A stretch of 64,000 nt of DNA from Maniola hyperantus (GCF_902806685.2 NC_048557.2:3588654-3652653), one strand, 5' to 3'. Counted from the first letter of the stretch, positions 41,652 to 53,119 are shown. Numbers and translations: made by a program. Notes: generated by a model not told the origin, from the letters alone.

Positions 41652-42070
41652 ATGAGCATACTAGGTGATGCCAGCGACTGCGTGGATTTTCATTTTTCAA
41701 AATCCCGCGGGAACTCTTTGATTTTCCGGGATAAAAAGCAGCCTATATGTTAATTCAGGGTATAATCTATCTCCATTCCAAATTTCATCCAAATCCGTTC
41801 AGCTGTTTTTGTGTGATTGAGTAACAAACATCCAAACATCCACACTTTCACATCCATACTAATATTATAAATGTGAAAGTGTGTCTGTCTGTCTGTCTGC
41901 TAGCTTTTCACGGCTCAACCGTTCAACCGATTTGACTAAATTTGGTACAGAGATAGCTTGCATCCCGGGGAAGGACATAGGCTACTTTTTATCCTGGAAA
42001 ATTGAAGAGTTTCCACAGGATTCTTAAAACCTAAATCCACGCGTACGAAGTCGCGGGCATCGGCTAGTTT
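41652..42070. repeat. Two family C repeats in inverted, tail-to-tail arrangement
   Basis: The first (41652-41855) runs from ccagcgactgcgtggatttt to the cacactttcacat end. The second (41856-42070) runs outward from catactaatattataaatgt to aagtcgcgggcatcggctag. Together they form a roughly 400-bp imperfect palindrome. Confidence 0.8.
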
Positions 42071-42387
42071 ATAATATTAACATTAGGATTAGGATAGTAT
42101 AATTATGAGCATAAAAGATAATTTTTTGAATAAAAATTTGAATCCTAATGAATTTCCAAACTACTCATTTAAATTCTTTAATTATATTTTAAACCCAATG
42201 TCTACTTTAAATCTAAATTGCATTATCAAATTTAGTTTATTAACATAATTATCTATAAAAAAATAACCATGCATTACAGGTGAAACTTGCTGTGCAAGTC
42301 TTCAGCAGAGATGTGGCCCACAGCTTAAGAATACAGATGAACACTTATCGTCAACTACAACTGGAACATGGTTATTGTCTATTCTAA

Positions 42388-43344
42388 ATAAAGTTTTTAT
42401 ATTTTGATAAATTTGATTGATTTTTTTTGAAAAACTAAATTTCTTAATAAATTATTTGTAGGATTACCGATAAATACTGAAAATCGGTAATTAATAGCAA
42501 AACCGTTAAAATCTGTAAAAAGGACATCACTAAAAAGTTACGGTTTTCCTGCTGTCACGCCATCCCTAATTTACGACAATCCGGGCATATAATTGCTATA
42601 TATTATATAAAGTTAGAAAGAGATGGTCCTGTGGATTCTCATAGTAAAAACCAATAAAATGTGAGACAGACGATCACTACAACAATGACAATTTGTTATA
42701 TAAATTCCTTGCCTCCCACTTCCCCTTACTACTGAAACAAACATCGTCTATGGAGTTGGTGGTCTGTATCCTATATGTTATTGGTCTGTGTTGTCAAACA
42801 CTTGAGCACTTGAGAGTTGAGTTAGCTACTATTCAATATTTATTTCTATTAATTAAGATTAATTAGGGAATTATTGTAGATATTAATTTACATTTGAATG
42901 CAAAGATCTGAAATCTTTCTCGTTAAAATGATCATGCATATTTCGAGTGACCTATTATAGCACCAGCAAGAGGCATTTATTGCGACATTTCAGAGTTCCA
43001 TCAAATCCTTAGTCGCGTTCATTTCATCTATAACTTTTACGTAAGTAAATTGGATAGGTAAATTTAAAATAGGTATACCGCTTCTCTCTATTTACATAAA
43101 CATTTTTGTGTACTGCCATGCCGCGCACAACCCTGGGTGGGTTTAAGATTTTTCAAAACAAAACTAAAAAAAAATAGTAAAAAATAATTATAAGTACGGA
43201 CAAAACTCAAACACTTCCACTCTCCTTCAGTGTTGCAGAAGCCGGTGGTACAACTACTTTTAAAAGATGAAATCACAGAAGTAAACATGCAAATACTAAA
43301 CAATCACAATATCTTGGAGGAAAAGTTGAAAACATGACTTTAAA
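42388..43344. promoter_or_regulatory. 5' region of the LARGE-type gene
   Basis: No repeat or exon was recognised with confidence. An ATG at 43334 (ATG-ACT-TTA-AAA-TGA) makes a four-codon upstream frame whose TGA overlaps the main ATG at 43345. Confidence 0.4.
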
Positions 43345-46300
43345 ATGAATTTCACCTCTAGGAATGTCTTCAACTGTCTATTTTTTCGACCCTGGCTAGG
43401 TGTGCCGTTAGGGATATGGGTTGCTGTATCCGTGGTCTATTATTGGTGGTTAATATCAAGAATTGATGTATTGGAGACTGAGAATAAGGTGATAAAGAAG
43501 CGACTCTCTCTTAACATAATGCCGAGATCTTATCATATTGCAGAGTCGGAAAGTGGTTATTCAGTTCCTCAGGTAAGTTTACTTCTGTTATTGTTCAACA
43601 TTATATCTAAATATATAAAAGAAAAAGGTGACTGACTGACTGACCGATGTATCAACACACAGCTCAAACTACTGGACAGATCGGGCTGAAATTTGGCATT
43701 CAGATATCTATTATGACGTGTACATTCTTTAGGAAAGGAATTTTGAAAATTCAACCTCTAAGGCGGTGAAATAGGGGTTTGAAATTTGTGTAGTCTATGC
43801 GGACGAAGCCGCTAGCGAAAGCTAGTAAAAGATAAACTTATTGATTACAATTCTTAACACACACATTTTAAACTGAGTCGTCGAATTATTATCTGTCTGT
43901 TTTGCTCACACTTACAGGTCGTAGGTAAGTGCAAGCGAAACAGACAGATAACTTGATGACTCAGTTTAAAATGCGTCGACTATAACTGCCCATAAATAGG
44001 TTTACATGAGACCTAGAAAGCAAAGGATAGTACTTAATATATGTGTGTAATTAATTCTGTGGGCGGTTCTGTAGTAAATAAAATTAAAATAATTGTAATG
44101 GTATATTTGGCTAAAAATACAAAGCGCAGGCCACACTATAAGCTAAGCTAAGCTAACTGTGTATAGTTTTGTTCACATATCTGTGGTGTGGTTTTAAATG
44201 AACTATGTGAGCTAGGTAACCTGATGATGCCAGCTAAGCCGGCATCGACTGGCTACTTGTTTGGCATGCACTGTCTATACTATTTAAGTATTCTGTACAA
44301 GCTTATGGCCGTGACTTTATTTGCGAGCATTACACAAATTTCAAACTTCTATTTTACCCCCTTATGGGTTGAATTTTCAAAAATCCTTTCTTAATGGATG
44401 TCTGCATTTGCTAAGAAATAGCTATTTGCAAGCCTTTCAGACCGATCCAACCAGTAGTTTGAGCTGTGTGTTGATATATCAGTCAGTTAGTCACTCACCT
44501 TTTCCTTCGTCATATTTAGATTATGGATCAGAACTTTTAAGGAATTTTTCAGATCCCTGACACATCGGGCACTCTATGTGAAACAGTGCACATAGCGCTG
44601 GTGTGTATGGGCAAATGTACAAGGCTTATCACTCCCATGCTCAAATCCTTGCTGCATCACCGTCAGAACCCCTTGCACTTCCATTTCATTGTCGGTACAG
44701 GCTCACAACACACTATCAGCAAACTGTTTGATACGTGGGACTTGCCTGATGGTAAATATCTTTACTAATTAATTGTTAGTAATGTTGAAAATCGAGTATG
44801 TTTTATCACATTTTAACTGAAAGAGAAATTGTGAGAGCCGTTCCTTTTTCCAAATCGAGAAAGAATAATAAAAATCATTTATAGGCCATGGACTTGCAAC
44901 TTATCATGTTTACCTGCTCAAATACTATACAGGGTGTAACCAGAACGCTGGCAAAAACGAAGACAGGTGATAGTACTGAAGATTACTGATATGATACCAT
45001 AAAATAACCGCAAAAAAATCTTATTATTCTGTAAAAGTTTACGTTATATTGCAAATACAGACTGACGCCAGAGGTCAACGAACGTTACGTTAATAGGTCA
45101 CTCGGAGTCAATGCCGCGTCGTAAGCGGGGCATTGACCCGAGTTTTGCACGCTATACATTGCGGGTTTGAAAAATACTATATTGGTATTGGATTGTTTTA
45201 AGTAGTATAACAAAACGCTATGTTTTGGTTACACCCTGTATTTACCTAGTGCTAAATATAGTTTTAAGATTCAGACACATTTATGCTGTATCTATTATCA
45301 GGATTGGTTGTGATGTTATGTATAGGGCATGGCTCTATTGTATAAAAAAACAGTCAATTTCAGATTTTTTACTAAGGAACACCTCATATAAGGGGACAGC
45401 GTGACACTTCACAAGATGGCGGCGTTAGTTTCAATTTTGGCCACGCGCCAAAAAAGCCTTGTCGCACTGTACCATTGTCAACCAATCAGAATCTCCTTCT
45501 AAATGCTTTAAAAATAAGGTTCAAATCCTACTAAGAAGCTTGAAATGATTGTTTTTCAGTAAATTACACGTGTTACAATGTCCAGAACCGACTATCAGAA
45601 GTGAGATGGATACCAAACAGGCATTATTCCGGCATCTATGCACTGGTCAAGCTTCTCTTCCCCAGCATACTACCCAACTCACTGAATCAAGTGATTGTAC
45701 TGGATTCCGATTTGACATTTCTATGTGATGTTGCTGAGCTGTGGCATATGTTTACAAATATGACGGACGATCAGGTAATTACATTAATTATTAAGAAAAG
45801 TCTTCAGAATATTGCATAAATTTTGTGAATGGACACACTATTTTTGTGATGTCATGTCAAAACTATGCTTTACCCTGAGATTAAGGACTACTACCCGTGC
45901 GCAATAAGTTGAGACCTGGGGGCGGTGACGCCACAGACGCGTGGTTGTACTGTAGACAAAAAAAAATTACAACAAGTTTCCACCCGCGACTCTGCAATTT
46001 CAGTCCAACACTTTTAACACGAGATTTCTCTCTCCACTTGTTATGTAAAGTTTTACCCTTCATTATAACAATAAACTTAACACACAAAATAACAAGCAGT
46101 AACTCTAATAACTATATTAACGAAAAGATTATAAAATCGGAGCGCGTCGTCGTTGTGTGACGTAAGCAAGTACGAGACTAAGATGTTAAAAAAATAGCGT
46201 TGTCTACAGTACAACACGGGAGCTTGAGGGGAAGTTACAGGGGAAGCGGGCGGAGGGTTGCATTCCAGGCGAGTCTCAACTTATCGCGCACGGGTAGTAA

Positions 46301-49300
46301 AATCGTATTTTTGAAATGACAATTGACACATAGATAAAATATCCTTTCTCAAAATTTATGCACTATATTGATCAAATGTCCTTTCTCAAAATGTATGCAC
46401 TATACTGATTTTTGAGCCATCAAAGTCACATCACCCAAGAAATATATTTACGGCGGCGCCCTCCTTTACATCTTTTATGAGAAAGAGAGAGATAGAGTCA
46501 ACACCATAGAAAGAGAAACGCCACAGGCCAGAGCACTGTGCGAGCTGAATTGCATTTTATTATGTCATAACAAGAGTCACTATTTATTGAAACATCTTGC
46601 GGAGTGAGCCTCCTGTACTTGTAAGGTGTTTATTTAAGTATTCTGTGGTATAAGTCTCGCAAATTGCTATTGCGCTGGAACCATGTCTCATTAACATCGA
46701 AATGACGTGATTTTGACGACAGCCGAAATAAAAATATACCATCAGCTCGAAACTTCACTCTAGTGGTGACGTCACTAAAATGGCGGCCACGCGCATTAGC
46801 AATTTGCTGGACATATTTTGGTCTTTTTTTTATTTATTCAGATACAAGGTAGCCCTTGACTGCAATCTCACCTGGTGGTAAGTGATGATGCAGTCTAAGA
46901 TGGTAGCGGGCTAACCTGGAAGGGGTATGGATTTTAACCAAAAACATTGATATTCCAGTACATAGGTTTAGTGGAAAACGAAAGCAACTGGTATTCCAAC
47001 ACTGAGACCCGCTGGCCGGCGCTCGGTCGCGGTTTCAACACCGGCGTAATGTTACTAGACCTGTACAAAATAAGGAGAACCACCAACTGGACGGCCACGT
47101 GGCATAAAACGGTCAAAATGAACTTGGACAGGTTAAAGGAAACCACGCTAGCTGACCAGGACGTCATAAATGCTATTATAAAGATGAATCCGTACATAGT
47201 TTATAGTATAAGCTGTCAGTACAATGTCCAGATGTCCATGCTGACGCTAGCAAAGAACTGTTACGGAGAGGATGTCAAGAATGTTAAGGTAAGATTTATT
47301 TATGATTTTTAAGGTTCCGTACCTCAAAAGGAAAAAAGGAACCCTTATAGGATCACTTCGTTGTCTGTCTGCCTGTTTGTCTCTCCATCGTATCTGTCAA
47401 GAAAACCTATAGGGTACTTCCCGATGATCTAGAATCGTGAAATTTGGTAGGTAGGTCACAAGTAAAGGAATAAATCCGGAAACCGTGAATTTGTAGTTAG
47501 TTAGTATTTTCAATATTCTGAGCAAGATAACTATACCAAGTGGGGTATCATATGAAAAGGCTTTACCTGCACATTCTAAAACACATTTTTATTTATTTTT
47601 ACCAATTATAGTTTTTGATTTGTCGTCCAAAATGTTAAAAAAATACCCAAACGTACGGAACCCTGGGTGTGCGAGTCTGACTAGCACTTAGCCTCTTTTT
47701 AACACTGACTTCTACTAATACAAGTACGCTGTACCTGCGATTGATGACTTGTTTTTAATTAGTTTTCCTGTTCCTTGTTTTTAATTGGCGGTGATAGCAC
47801 TGATAGCAGCAGTTGTACCAACATTAAAATTATCTTAGGTTTTTTGGATAGACAAAAACGTAACATTTTAATTTCAGATAATCCATTGGAACTCTCCCAG
47901 CAAGTACAGCATCAGGATACGAGATTCGGATTTTTTTAGAAACATGCACCAGTCCTATGTCAATTTTGATGGAAATCTGCTGAGGGAAAAGCTGCATAGA
48001 TGTTCACAAACAGAGGTGGTCACTTACAAGGTACATTTACTTAGGCCGCGATTACACCTGTAAGTTTTACTCGCGTAAGTAGCTTACTTACGTAATTAAC
48101 TTACAACAAATGTACTAATGTAAACACATTTACATTTAGTAAATTAATTACGTAAGCTACTTACGTGAGTAAACCTTACAGTTGTAATCGCGGCCTTATA
48201 TGATTAAAGGAATCATTTGTTTTACATGTTAGTTAAAGAGATATTGTGGCTAATTCCGTTGTACATAATCTCTAAACTAAACTAAAATGGCGGCACGTCT
48301 AAATCTATTGCTATCCCTTTCACAATGTTGCTTGCGGAAAAGGATAGCACTAGATTTAGACCTGTTAATTTAGTTTAGTTTAGAGATTGTGTACAAAAGA
48401 AGAGAATCTGCCCCATTTTCTTAGTTAAATATTTTATTTATTTTAAATAAGATGATGCCTGCGACTCATGCCTGGATGTTTTCTTATTAATCAACAATCT
48501 GAAAACCTTTTAGATGAACCATTCCGACTTATGTTTGAGCTTCCGCGCAGCGCAACGGATTAAGCTGCGCACACACGTGTATTACATGGACTACAATTAC
48601 ATGGACATAGACAACTTCGATGTTACACTCGTGCTGCAGTTGTCGATGGATAGATTGCAGTTCTTGGAGAGATTGGTCAAACATTGGGAAGGTATAAGAA
48701 ATATATGAAAATAGATTTATTTTTAAGTTATGAGATAAAATAATAATAACTTAGCCAAGAATACAATAAAATATAAAAAATCACGAGTAGTAAAAGTACG
48801 AGCGAGTCCAGACTTATTGCGAATAATTTCGACCAACATCTCAAAAAACTACCACTCAATTGTTAATCAAGGGCAGGATACAGTTAGGGCAGTACTTCTT
48901 GAGACAGCACGCATTGTGAGGAGGTTCCTCAACCAGGAGCCCTGAACACACCGGCAGCTTGGGTCGTTTTGATCATATTTTTGTTTCTGTTATTTTTTTG
49001 TTGTATCTGTTATTTTATTTTTTGTTGTTCTTGTTATTCCATATTTTTTTTGTCTCTGTCGTTTTATTTTTTGTTGTTTTATTTTTGTTATTTCTGTAAT
49101 TTTATTTTTGGGAACATTTTTAAAAATATGCATGTAATGTATCAAATGGAAATAAAATTAACACCTTTTCTCATATAATAATAATATTTTTGAAAATCCT
49201 ATTCAAGGTCCGCTGAGTGCCGCAATATATCTATCGGACTGCGAAGTCACGAAATTGGAGAGTTTTATACGAGATTGGTCTTCAACACTTAGCACTAGGA

Positions 49301-52217
49301 CTAATATTGGCTACCATTTAGTTTTCAAGCACGATTCGGTAAGAAATATTTTTTTCTTAGATAGAACTCGGATGACGGAAGTGCAGTGCGTAAGTGTGTC
49401 TGTCTGTCTGTCTGCTAGCTTTTCACGGCCCAACAGTTTAACCGATTTTGATGAAATTAGGTACAGAGTTAGCTTGCATCCTGGAAATTGACATAGCCAA
49501 CATTTTTATCCTGGAAAATCAAATAGTTCCAACGGAATTTTAAAAAAAACCCACGCGGAAGTCGCGGGCATCCTCTAATTCCCTATACTCGTACGCCCGG
49601 TCCAGTCTATGATCTGTATAGATATAATTTTCTCAGTTGCATTACCCAGTGAACTACCTCCGGAACGTGGCCCTCGAGAACGTGAACACGCCGTACGTGT
49701 TCCTGATGGACGCGGACTTCGTGCCCATGGCGGGCCTGTACCACCATCTGAGGACCGCGACCAAACTGATCAACCCGTATCCTCAAAAAAAGGTAACAAT
49801 TTAAAAAAACCCATTACAAGTTAGCCCGTGACTGTCTCTCGCACCTGGTGGAAAGTGAATGATGCGGTCTAAGGCCCTTTTAAAAATTACATCTGTAATT
49901 TTTACTCACGTAAGTAGCTTACAAGCTTACATGATTAACTTACGACAAATTTACTAATATAGGCATAGGCTCTTCCAGAAAAAAACAAAGAGTATCTACG
50001 TAACAGGAATCATAAGTTATTTATATGTACCCCTTCCCCTTACAAGTTAACCTGCTTCAATCTTAGACTGCATCTTCGCTTACCACCAGATGAGATCGCA
50101 GTCCAATTTTCAATTTTCGCTTTAAAAAACCCTTTGAAAACCTTGAACTATTTACTTTTGACAGTGCCTCGTAGTGCCAGCATTTGAAACGCAAAGGTAC
50201 CGCGCGTCCCCGCCAAGGTACAAGAAGGAACTCATGTCCCGGCTGTCTCTGAGACACGCGGCCGGGGACGTAGCCCCCTTCAGAGCGCGAGAGTGGCCCA
50301 GGGGACATCGAGCCACTAACTACAACAAGTGGACCACTTCTAAAGCGCCTTATGACGTAAGGATTCCTTTTTTCAACCTTTTGTTTTTACGTATTCCTGA
50401 AACTCTAGAATTAAAAGCTAGAAAAAAAAACTCAATCAACATGGTTTATTTTTAAACAATTTTTATAAAATTATATAAAACTTTTATTGCTTGAAATAAT
50501 TTTTTTTTAATTTAAAACTTTCTATTTTTGCTTTACTAAAGTCCCTCCTCGAGTTCTATGTACAAAATAGTGCTTGTTTATTAATCTATGATGCCCAATA
50601 CGAATGCTTACAATTCTTTTATTGATGCACTACCACATACTAGCTTACAATTCTTTCATTGATGGACTACCTTGGCAAACCCCTTTGTCGACTGCGTAAA
50701 CTTTTTCTGAATGAATTTTGACTTAAATGAATTTCCCTTTGTCTGTTGTGAAAATAATGTAAATTTTATTTTTTTGCAAGATTTAGCGATACCTAAACAA
50801 AATCAAATTTTCTGGGAGCGACGCGTAGAATATAATTATTAATGTTATCGCCTGGTTAAAATTAAACGTTATTTTAGGTTGAGTGGGAATCGGATTATGA
50901 GCCGTATCTAGTGGTGCACAGAACAGTGCCCAAGTATGACACACGGTTTTCGGGCTTCGGGTGGAATAAGGTAACCACAATTAATGACTTTTTTTGTAAT
51001 CATTTACGCTCGTTAGGCCGCAGATATACCTGTAAGTTTTACTCGCGTAAATAGCTTACATGACTTACGACAATTTACTAATGTAAACACTATTTTAACA
51101 ATACTACTCATTACAGTAGTAAATTTGCTGTCAATTTGTTGTCAAATAATAGGGTCTTGGACTGTACGTAAGCTACTTACGTAAGTCAAACTTACAGATG
51201 TAATCGCGGCCTTTGATGTAGTAGTTAAAATGTGCGACACTTTCTTCTATCTATCCCCGAATATATCTTGTCGCGGAAACTACTTTCGATAGAAACTTGA
51301 TTGTAAGTCTAAACAACATAAAAGTAGCAACTCTGATGTACGTTTGTTATAAAATCAGAAGGCATTTTAAAGATATCTGTGAACATGATAAAAGTGCGTC
51401 TGTCTGTCTGCTTGCTTTACACAGCTTATCCTTTTTACAAATTTGGACAAAATTTAGTACAGGGATAGATTGCATGATCCCGAAACGGATATAGTCTTCC
51501 CTCGAGTATAAGAGTTCCCTCGGGATTCTTAAGGGCCCATCAATTTTACCGATTTTTGGTTGCTTGCGTCCTGAAAATTCATATAGTAGGCAACTTTTGA
51601 TCCCGAAAAAGCAGAGTCCCCACGGGATTTTTAAAAAGCCTAAAGCCACGTGGACGAAGTCGCGGGCATCTCCTAGTATCTAATATGTGTCTTCTGATTT
51701 TGATTGGACAATATTCAGATGAGAAGCAAAGTGCGTTCGTTTGTAGAGAGCGCTCGAGTTGAACTTCTCTCAACATGGACTTACCAAAATTCCAGGTGTC
51801 TCACAGCGTAGAGCTGCGAGCTCAGGGGTACAAACTAGTCGTACTACCTGACGCGTTCGTCGTACACACTCCTCACGCTCCCTCGCCTGACATCACAGCG
51901 TTTAGAGCCGATCGACATTACCGCATGTGAGTATATAACACTTAGTTATAACCATTGACTTGACCATATCTTGTCATTTATATCGATGCTTATAACTGAA
52001 GATTAGTACAAAGGGAAAAATCCGAAAACCGTAAAATTGTTTCTAGAGTTTCAAGTAGTAGAATGATGAAGGGAGTAATCTCTTTATTCTGTGGTATATT
52101 TTTGCCATCAATAAACGTTATATTTTTTCTAGCTGCCTCGAACTATTGAAGCATGAGTTTTTGGACGACCTCAAAAGAAAGTACAACGTCAGCCTCGATG
52201 ATAATCTTAAAACATAG
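43345..52217 (+). CDS. LARGE: LARGE-type bifunctional xylosyl/glucuronyltransferase, 12 exons
   Basis: Exons: 43345-43572, 44553-44751, 45560-45774, 46959-47288, 47878-48030, 48514-48691, 49208-49338, 49637-49792, 50165-50356, 50878-50970, 51796-51926 and 52133-52217. All joins keep frame and give 696 residues. Residues 18-38 form a type II membrane anchor followed by a short coiled stem (LETENKVIKKRLS). The first catalytic domain is GT8-like, with VLDSDLTFL (DSD at 191-193) and GFNTGVMLLDL. The second is GT49-like, with YVFLMDADFVP (DAD at 503-505) and YLRNVALENVNTPY. In vertebrates LARGE extends alpha-dystroglycan with xylose-glucuronate repeats in the Golgi; the same activity here is inferred. 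Human LARGE1 is about 756 residues, so this is near full length. The alternative, a B4GAT1-like single-domain enzyme, is ruled out by the presence of both domains. Confidence 0.88.
43610..43830. repeat. Family H repeat (LARGE intron 1)
   Basis: Contains gactgactgactgaccgatg, gatcgggctgaaatttggca and gacgaagccgctagcgaaag. Confidence 0.7.
44290..44520. repeat. Family H repeat (LARGE intron 1)
   Basis: Contains tacccccttatgggttgaa, caaaaatcctttcttaatgg and cagtcagttagtcactcacc, in the opposite orientation to the copy at 43610. Confidence 0.7.
44932..45242. mobile_element. TIR element with TACAGGGTGTAACCA ends (LARGE intron 2)
   Basis: Left tacagggtgtaaccagaacg, right gttttggttacaccctgta, about 310 bp. 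The mid part contains cggagtcaatgccgcg and cgcggggcattgac-like inverted words. A lone end occurs at 11716. Confidence 0.8.
45398..45482. mobile_element. Short element with GTGACA/TGTCGCACTGT ends (LARGE intron 2)
   Basis: Contains aagatggcggcgttagtttc, ttttggccacgcgcc and aagccttgtcgcactgtacc. The last block matches the ends of 52874-53032. Confidence 0.55.
45889..46305. mobile_element. 410-bp TIR element (LARGE intron 3)
   Basis: Left end tactacccgtgcgcaataag then ttgagac; right end gtctcaacttatcgcgcacg then ggtagta. No transposase frame is inside. Confidence 0.88.
46675..46800. mobile_element. TIR element family J, partial (LARGE intron 3)
   Basis: Shares, inverted, tattgcgctggaaccatgtc, aaataaaaatataccatcag and gtcactaaaatggcggccac with 15942-16101. 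Confidence 0.8.
46835..46932 (-). repeat. SINE family E 3' fragment (LARGE intron 3)
   Basis: Reads ttatttattcagatacaagg then gactgcaatctcacctggtg, ending tgg aaggggtatgg, just upstream of exon 4. Confidence 0.8.
47311..47700 (-). repeat. Family A repeat (LARGE intron 4)
   Basis: From aaggttccgtacctcaaaag to gactagcacttagcctcttt. It begins only about 22 bp after the splice donor of exon 4. Confidence 0.8.
48042..48197. mobile_element. Foldback MITE family I, complete (LARGE intron 5)
   Basis: Left aggccgcgattacacctgta and ctcgcgtaagtagcttactt; right gtaagctacttacgtgagta and acagttgtaatcgcggcctt. It begins 12 bp after the exon 5 donor. Confidence 0.88.
48252..48402. mobile_element. Foldback MITE family K (LARGE intron 5)
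   Basis: Left gtacataatctctaaactaa, right tttagtttagagattgtgta. The inner arms tctaaatctattgctatccc and gatagcactagatttaga are also inverted. Confidence 0.85.
48780..49200. other. LARGE intron 6, low-complexity T-rich stretch
   Basis: Positions about 48978-49120 are dominated by tttttgttgt and ttatttctg words. No exon. Confidence 0.5.
49380..49578. repeat. Family C repeat (LARGE intron 7)
   Basis: Contains gtaagtgtgtctgtctgtct, agcttgcatcctggaaattg and agtcgcgggcatcctctaat. Confidence 0.75.
49819..50112. repeat. SINE E fragments flanking a family I fragment (LARGE intron 8)
   Basis: Positions 49819-49870 (acaagttagcccgtgactgt, gatgcggtctaagg) and 50030-50112 (ttgcttcaatcttagactgc-like) are SINE E pieces. 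Positions 49872-49965 (tttttactcacgtaagtagc) are a partial family I foldback. Confidence 0.65.
51013..51213. mobile_element. Foldback MITE family I, complete (LARGE intron 10)
   Basis: Left ttaggccgcagatatacctg, right acagatgtaatcgcggcctt. A roughly 60-bp extra loop relative to the 48042 copy. Confidence 0.82.
51385..51680. repeat. Family C repeat, two partial copies (LARGE intron 10)
   Basis: Contains gataaaagtgcgtctgtctg, gagttccctcgggattctta and acgtggacgaagtcgcgggc. Confidence 0.72.
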
Positions 52218-52298
52218 CATTTAGATATATTCGCATTTTTGTATATTTTTAATCAATCATATATGAAAATACAACGTAATAAGACTTATGTATATACT

Positions 52299-52703
52299 TA
52301 GTACACGACAGGTCGAGATGGCATTCGGGGAGGGAACGCCCCGCACACCCACACAGCCCCCGCGCTAACCCGGTGCGGGCGCGTGCCAGTGACGTGCGGG
52401 GCGTCCTCTGCCACATACGCCGATACGGTATTTGACAACTAGTCAAATCAGTAACTTTTTATCAAACGTCAAAACGCGCGCTTAGTATGCGAGATTCTAA
52501 GAAATACCGGTGTGTGACGTCACAATCATTTGACGTGCTTTTTTAGTTTAATCGATAATTTAAAATGGTTATTACACTTAAAACCAACAAAGGACGTGGA
52601 TTTTACGTATTTTGGAAGACCCTCTATTTAATAAATACTGAGAAAGAATTTATTTTTGATGTAGTCAAATACCCAATTGCCATCTCAACCGGTCGCGGAC
52701 TAT
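52299..52703. mobile_element. GC-rich foldback element split by a nested MITE
   Basis: Outer element: tacacgacaggtcgagatgg at the left, tgccatctcaaccggtcgcg at the right. At about 52429-52676 it is interrupted by an AT-rich element with ends ggtatttgac and gtcaaatacc. The inner element is a relative of the one at 38176-38502. Confidence 0.82.
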
Positions 52704-52873
52704 ATGTAGCCTAATATTCTGACTTTTAAGTATTATGTATAATTATAAGATTTATATTTTGCGTCAAAAAAACTTAAATGGTCTACAGGGACCGGTAAAC
52801 CACTTCAGCAAATGCGCATAGTCGATTTATAGAGCTTTTTAATCTGTATGTTATTATAATTGGCACTGTACCT

Positions 52874-53032
52874 ACAGTGCGACAAGGCTATCTTGGCGCG
52901 TGGCGAAAATCGGAACTAACGTTGCCGTCAAGTGTCCCCTTTGTTCTTGCTTGAAGATTCTAAGCCTTTGTTCTCCAACAGCGCCCCCTGTCAATGTCAT
53001 TCAAATTCCAAGACAGCCTTGTCACACTGTCT
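52874..53032. mobile_element. Short TIR element
   Basis: Left acagtgcgacaaggct, right agccttgtcacactgt. No coding content. It lies just downstream of the LARGE stop region. Confidence 0.8.
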
Positions 53033-53119
53033 TCTTACTCCCTGTCAATATTGTGACTATGTTTATAAGAAAAGTGAATATGCATCCATGTTCATAACAT
53101 TTTATTTATTGAAAGCAAA

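Larger units (their letters stand above)
40613..42387 (+). pseudogene. P-element-like THAP transposase relic, three exon remnants
   Basis: Remnant 1 (40613-41052) starts MRQCSVPKCKSTLHLRTP, the start of a THAP zinc finger. A one-base frameshift near 40681 moves it to the frame reading RWKAWLINCTYLRK, NVRICESHF and DSIPTLNL, completing the C2CH domain. Remnant 2 (41197-41340, after ttttcag) reads SQRAQWDYIEKLFAVDG and KLTDKHVKPN, then an in-frame TGA, and ends aag before gcaagt. Remnant 3 (42280-42387, after attacag) reads VKLAVQVFSRDVAHSLR and stops directly before an AATAAA. The parts follow P-element/THAP9 order but most of the transposase is missing. The retained intron positions suggest an old, once-expressed gene or an intron-bearing P element. 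Confidence 0.75.

Noticed and set aside
50174..50455. 93-codon plus-strand frame overlapping a LARGE exon
   Set aside because: It is the LARGE exon frame read past its donor at 50357; the extension has no similarity.
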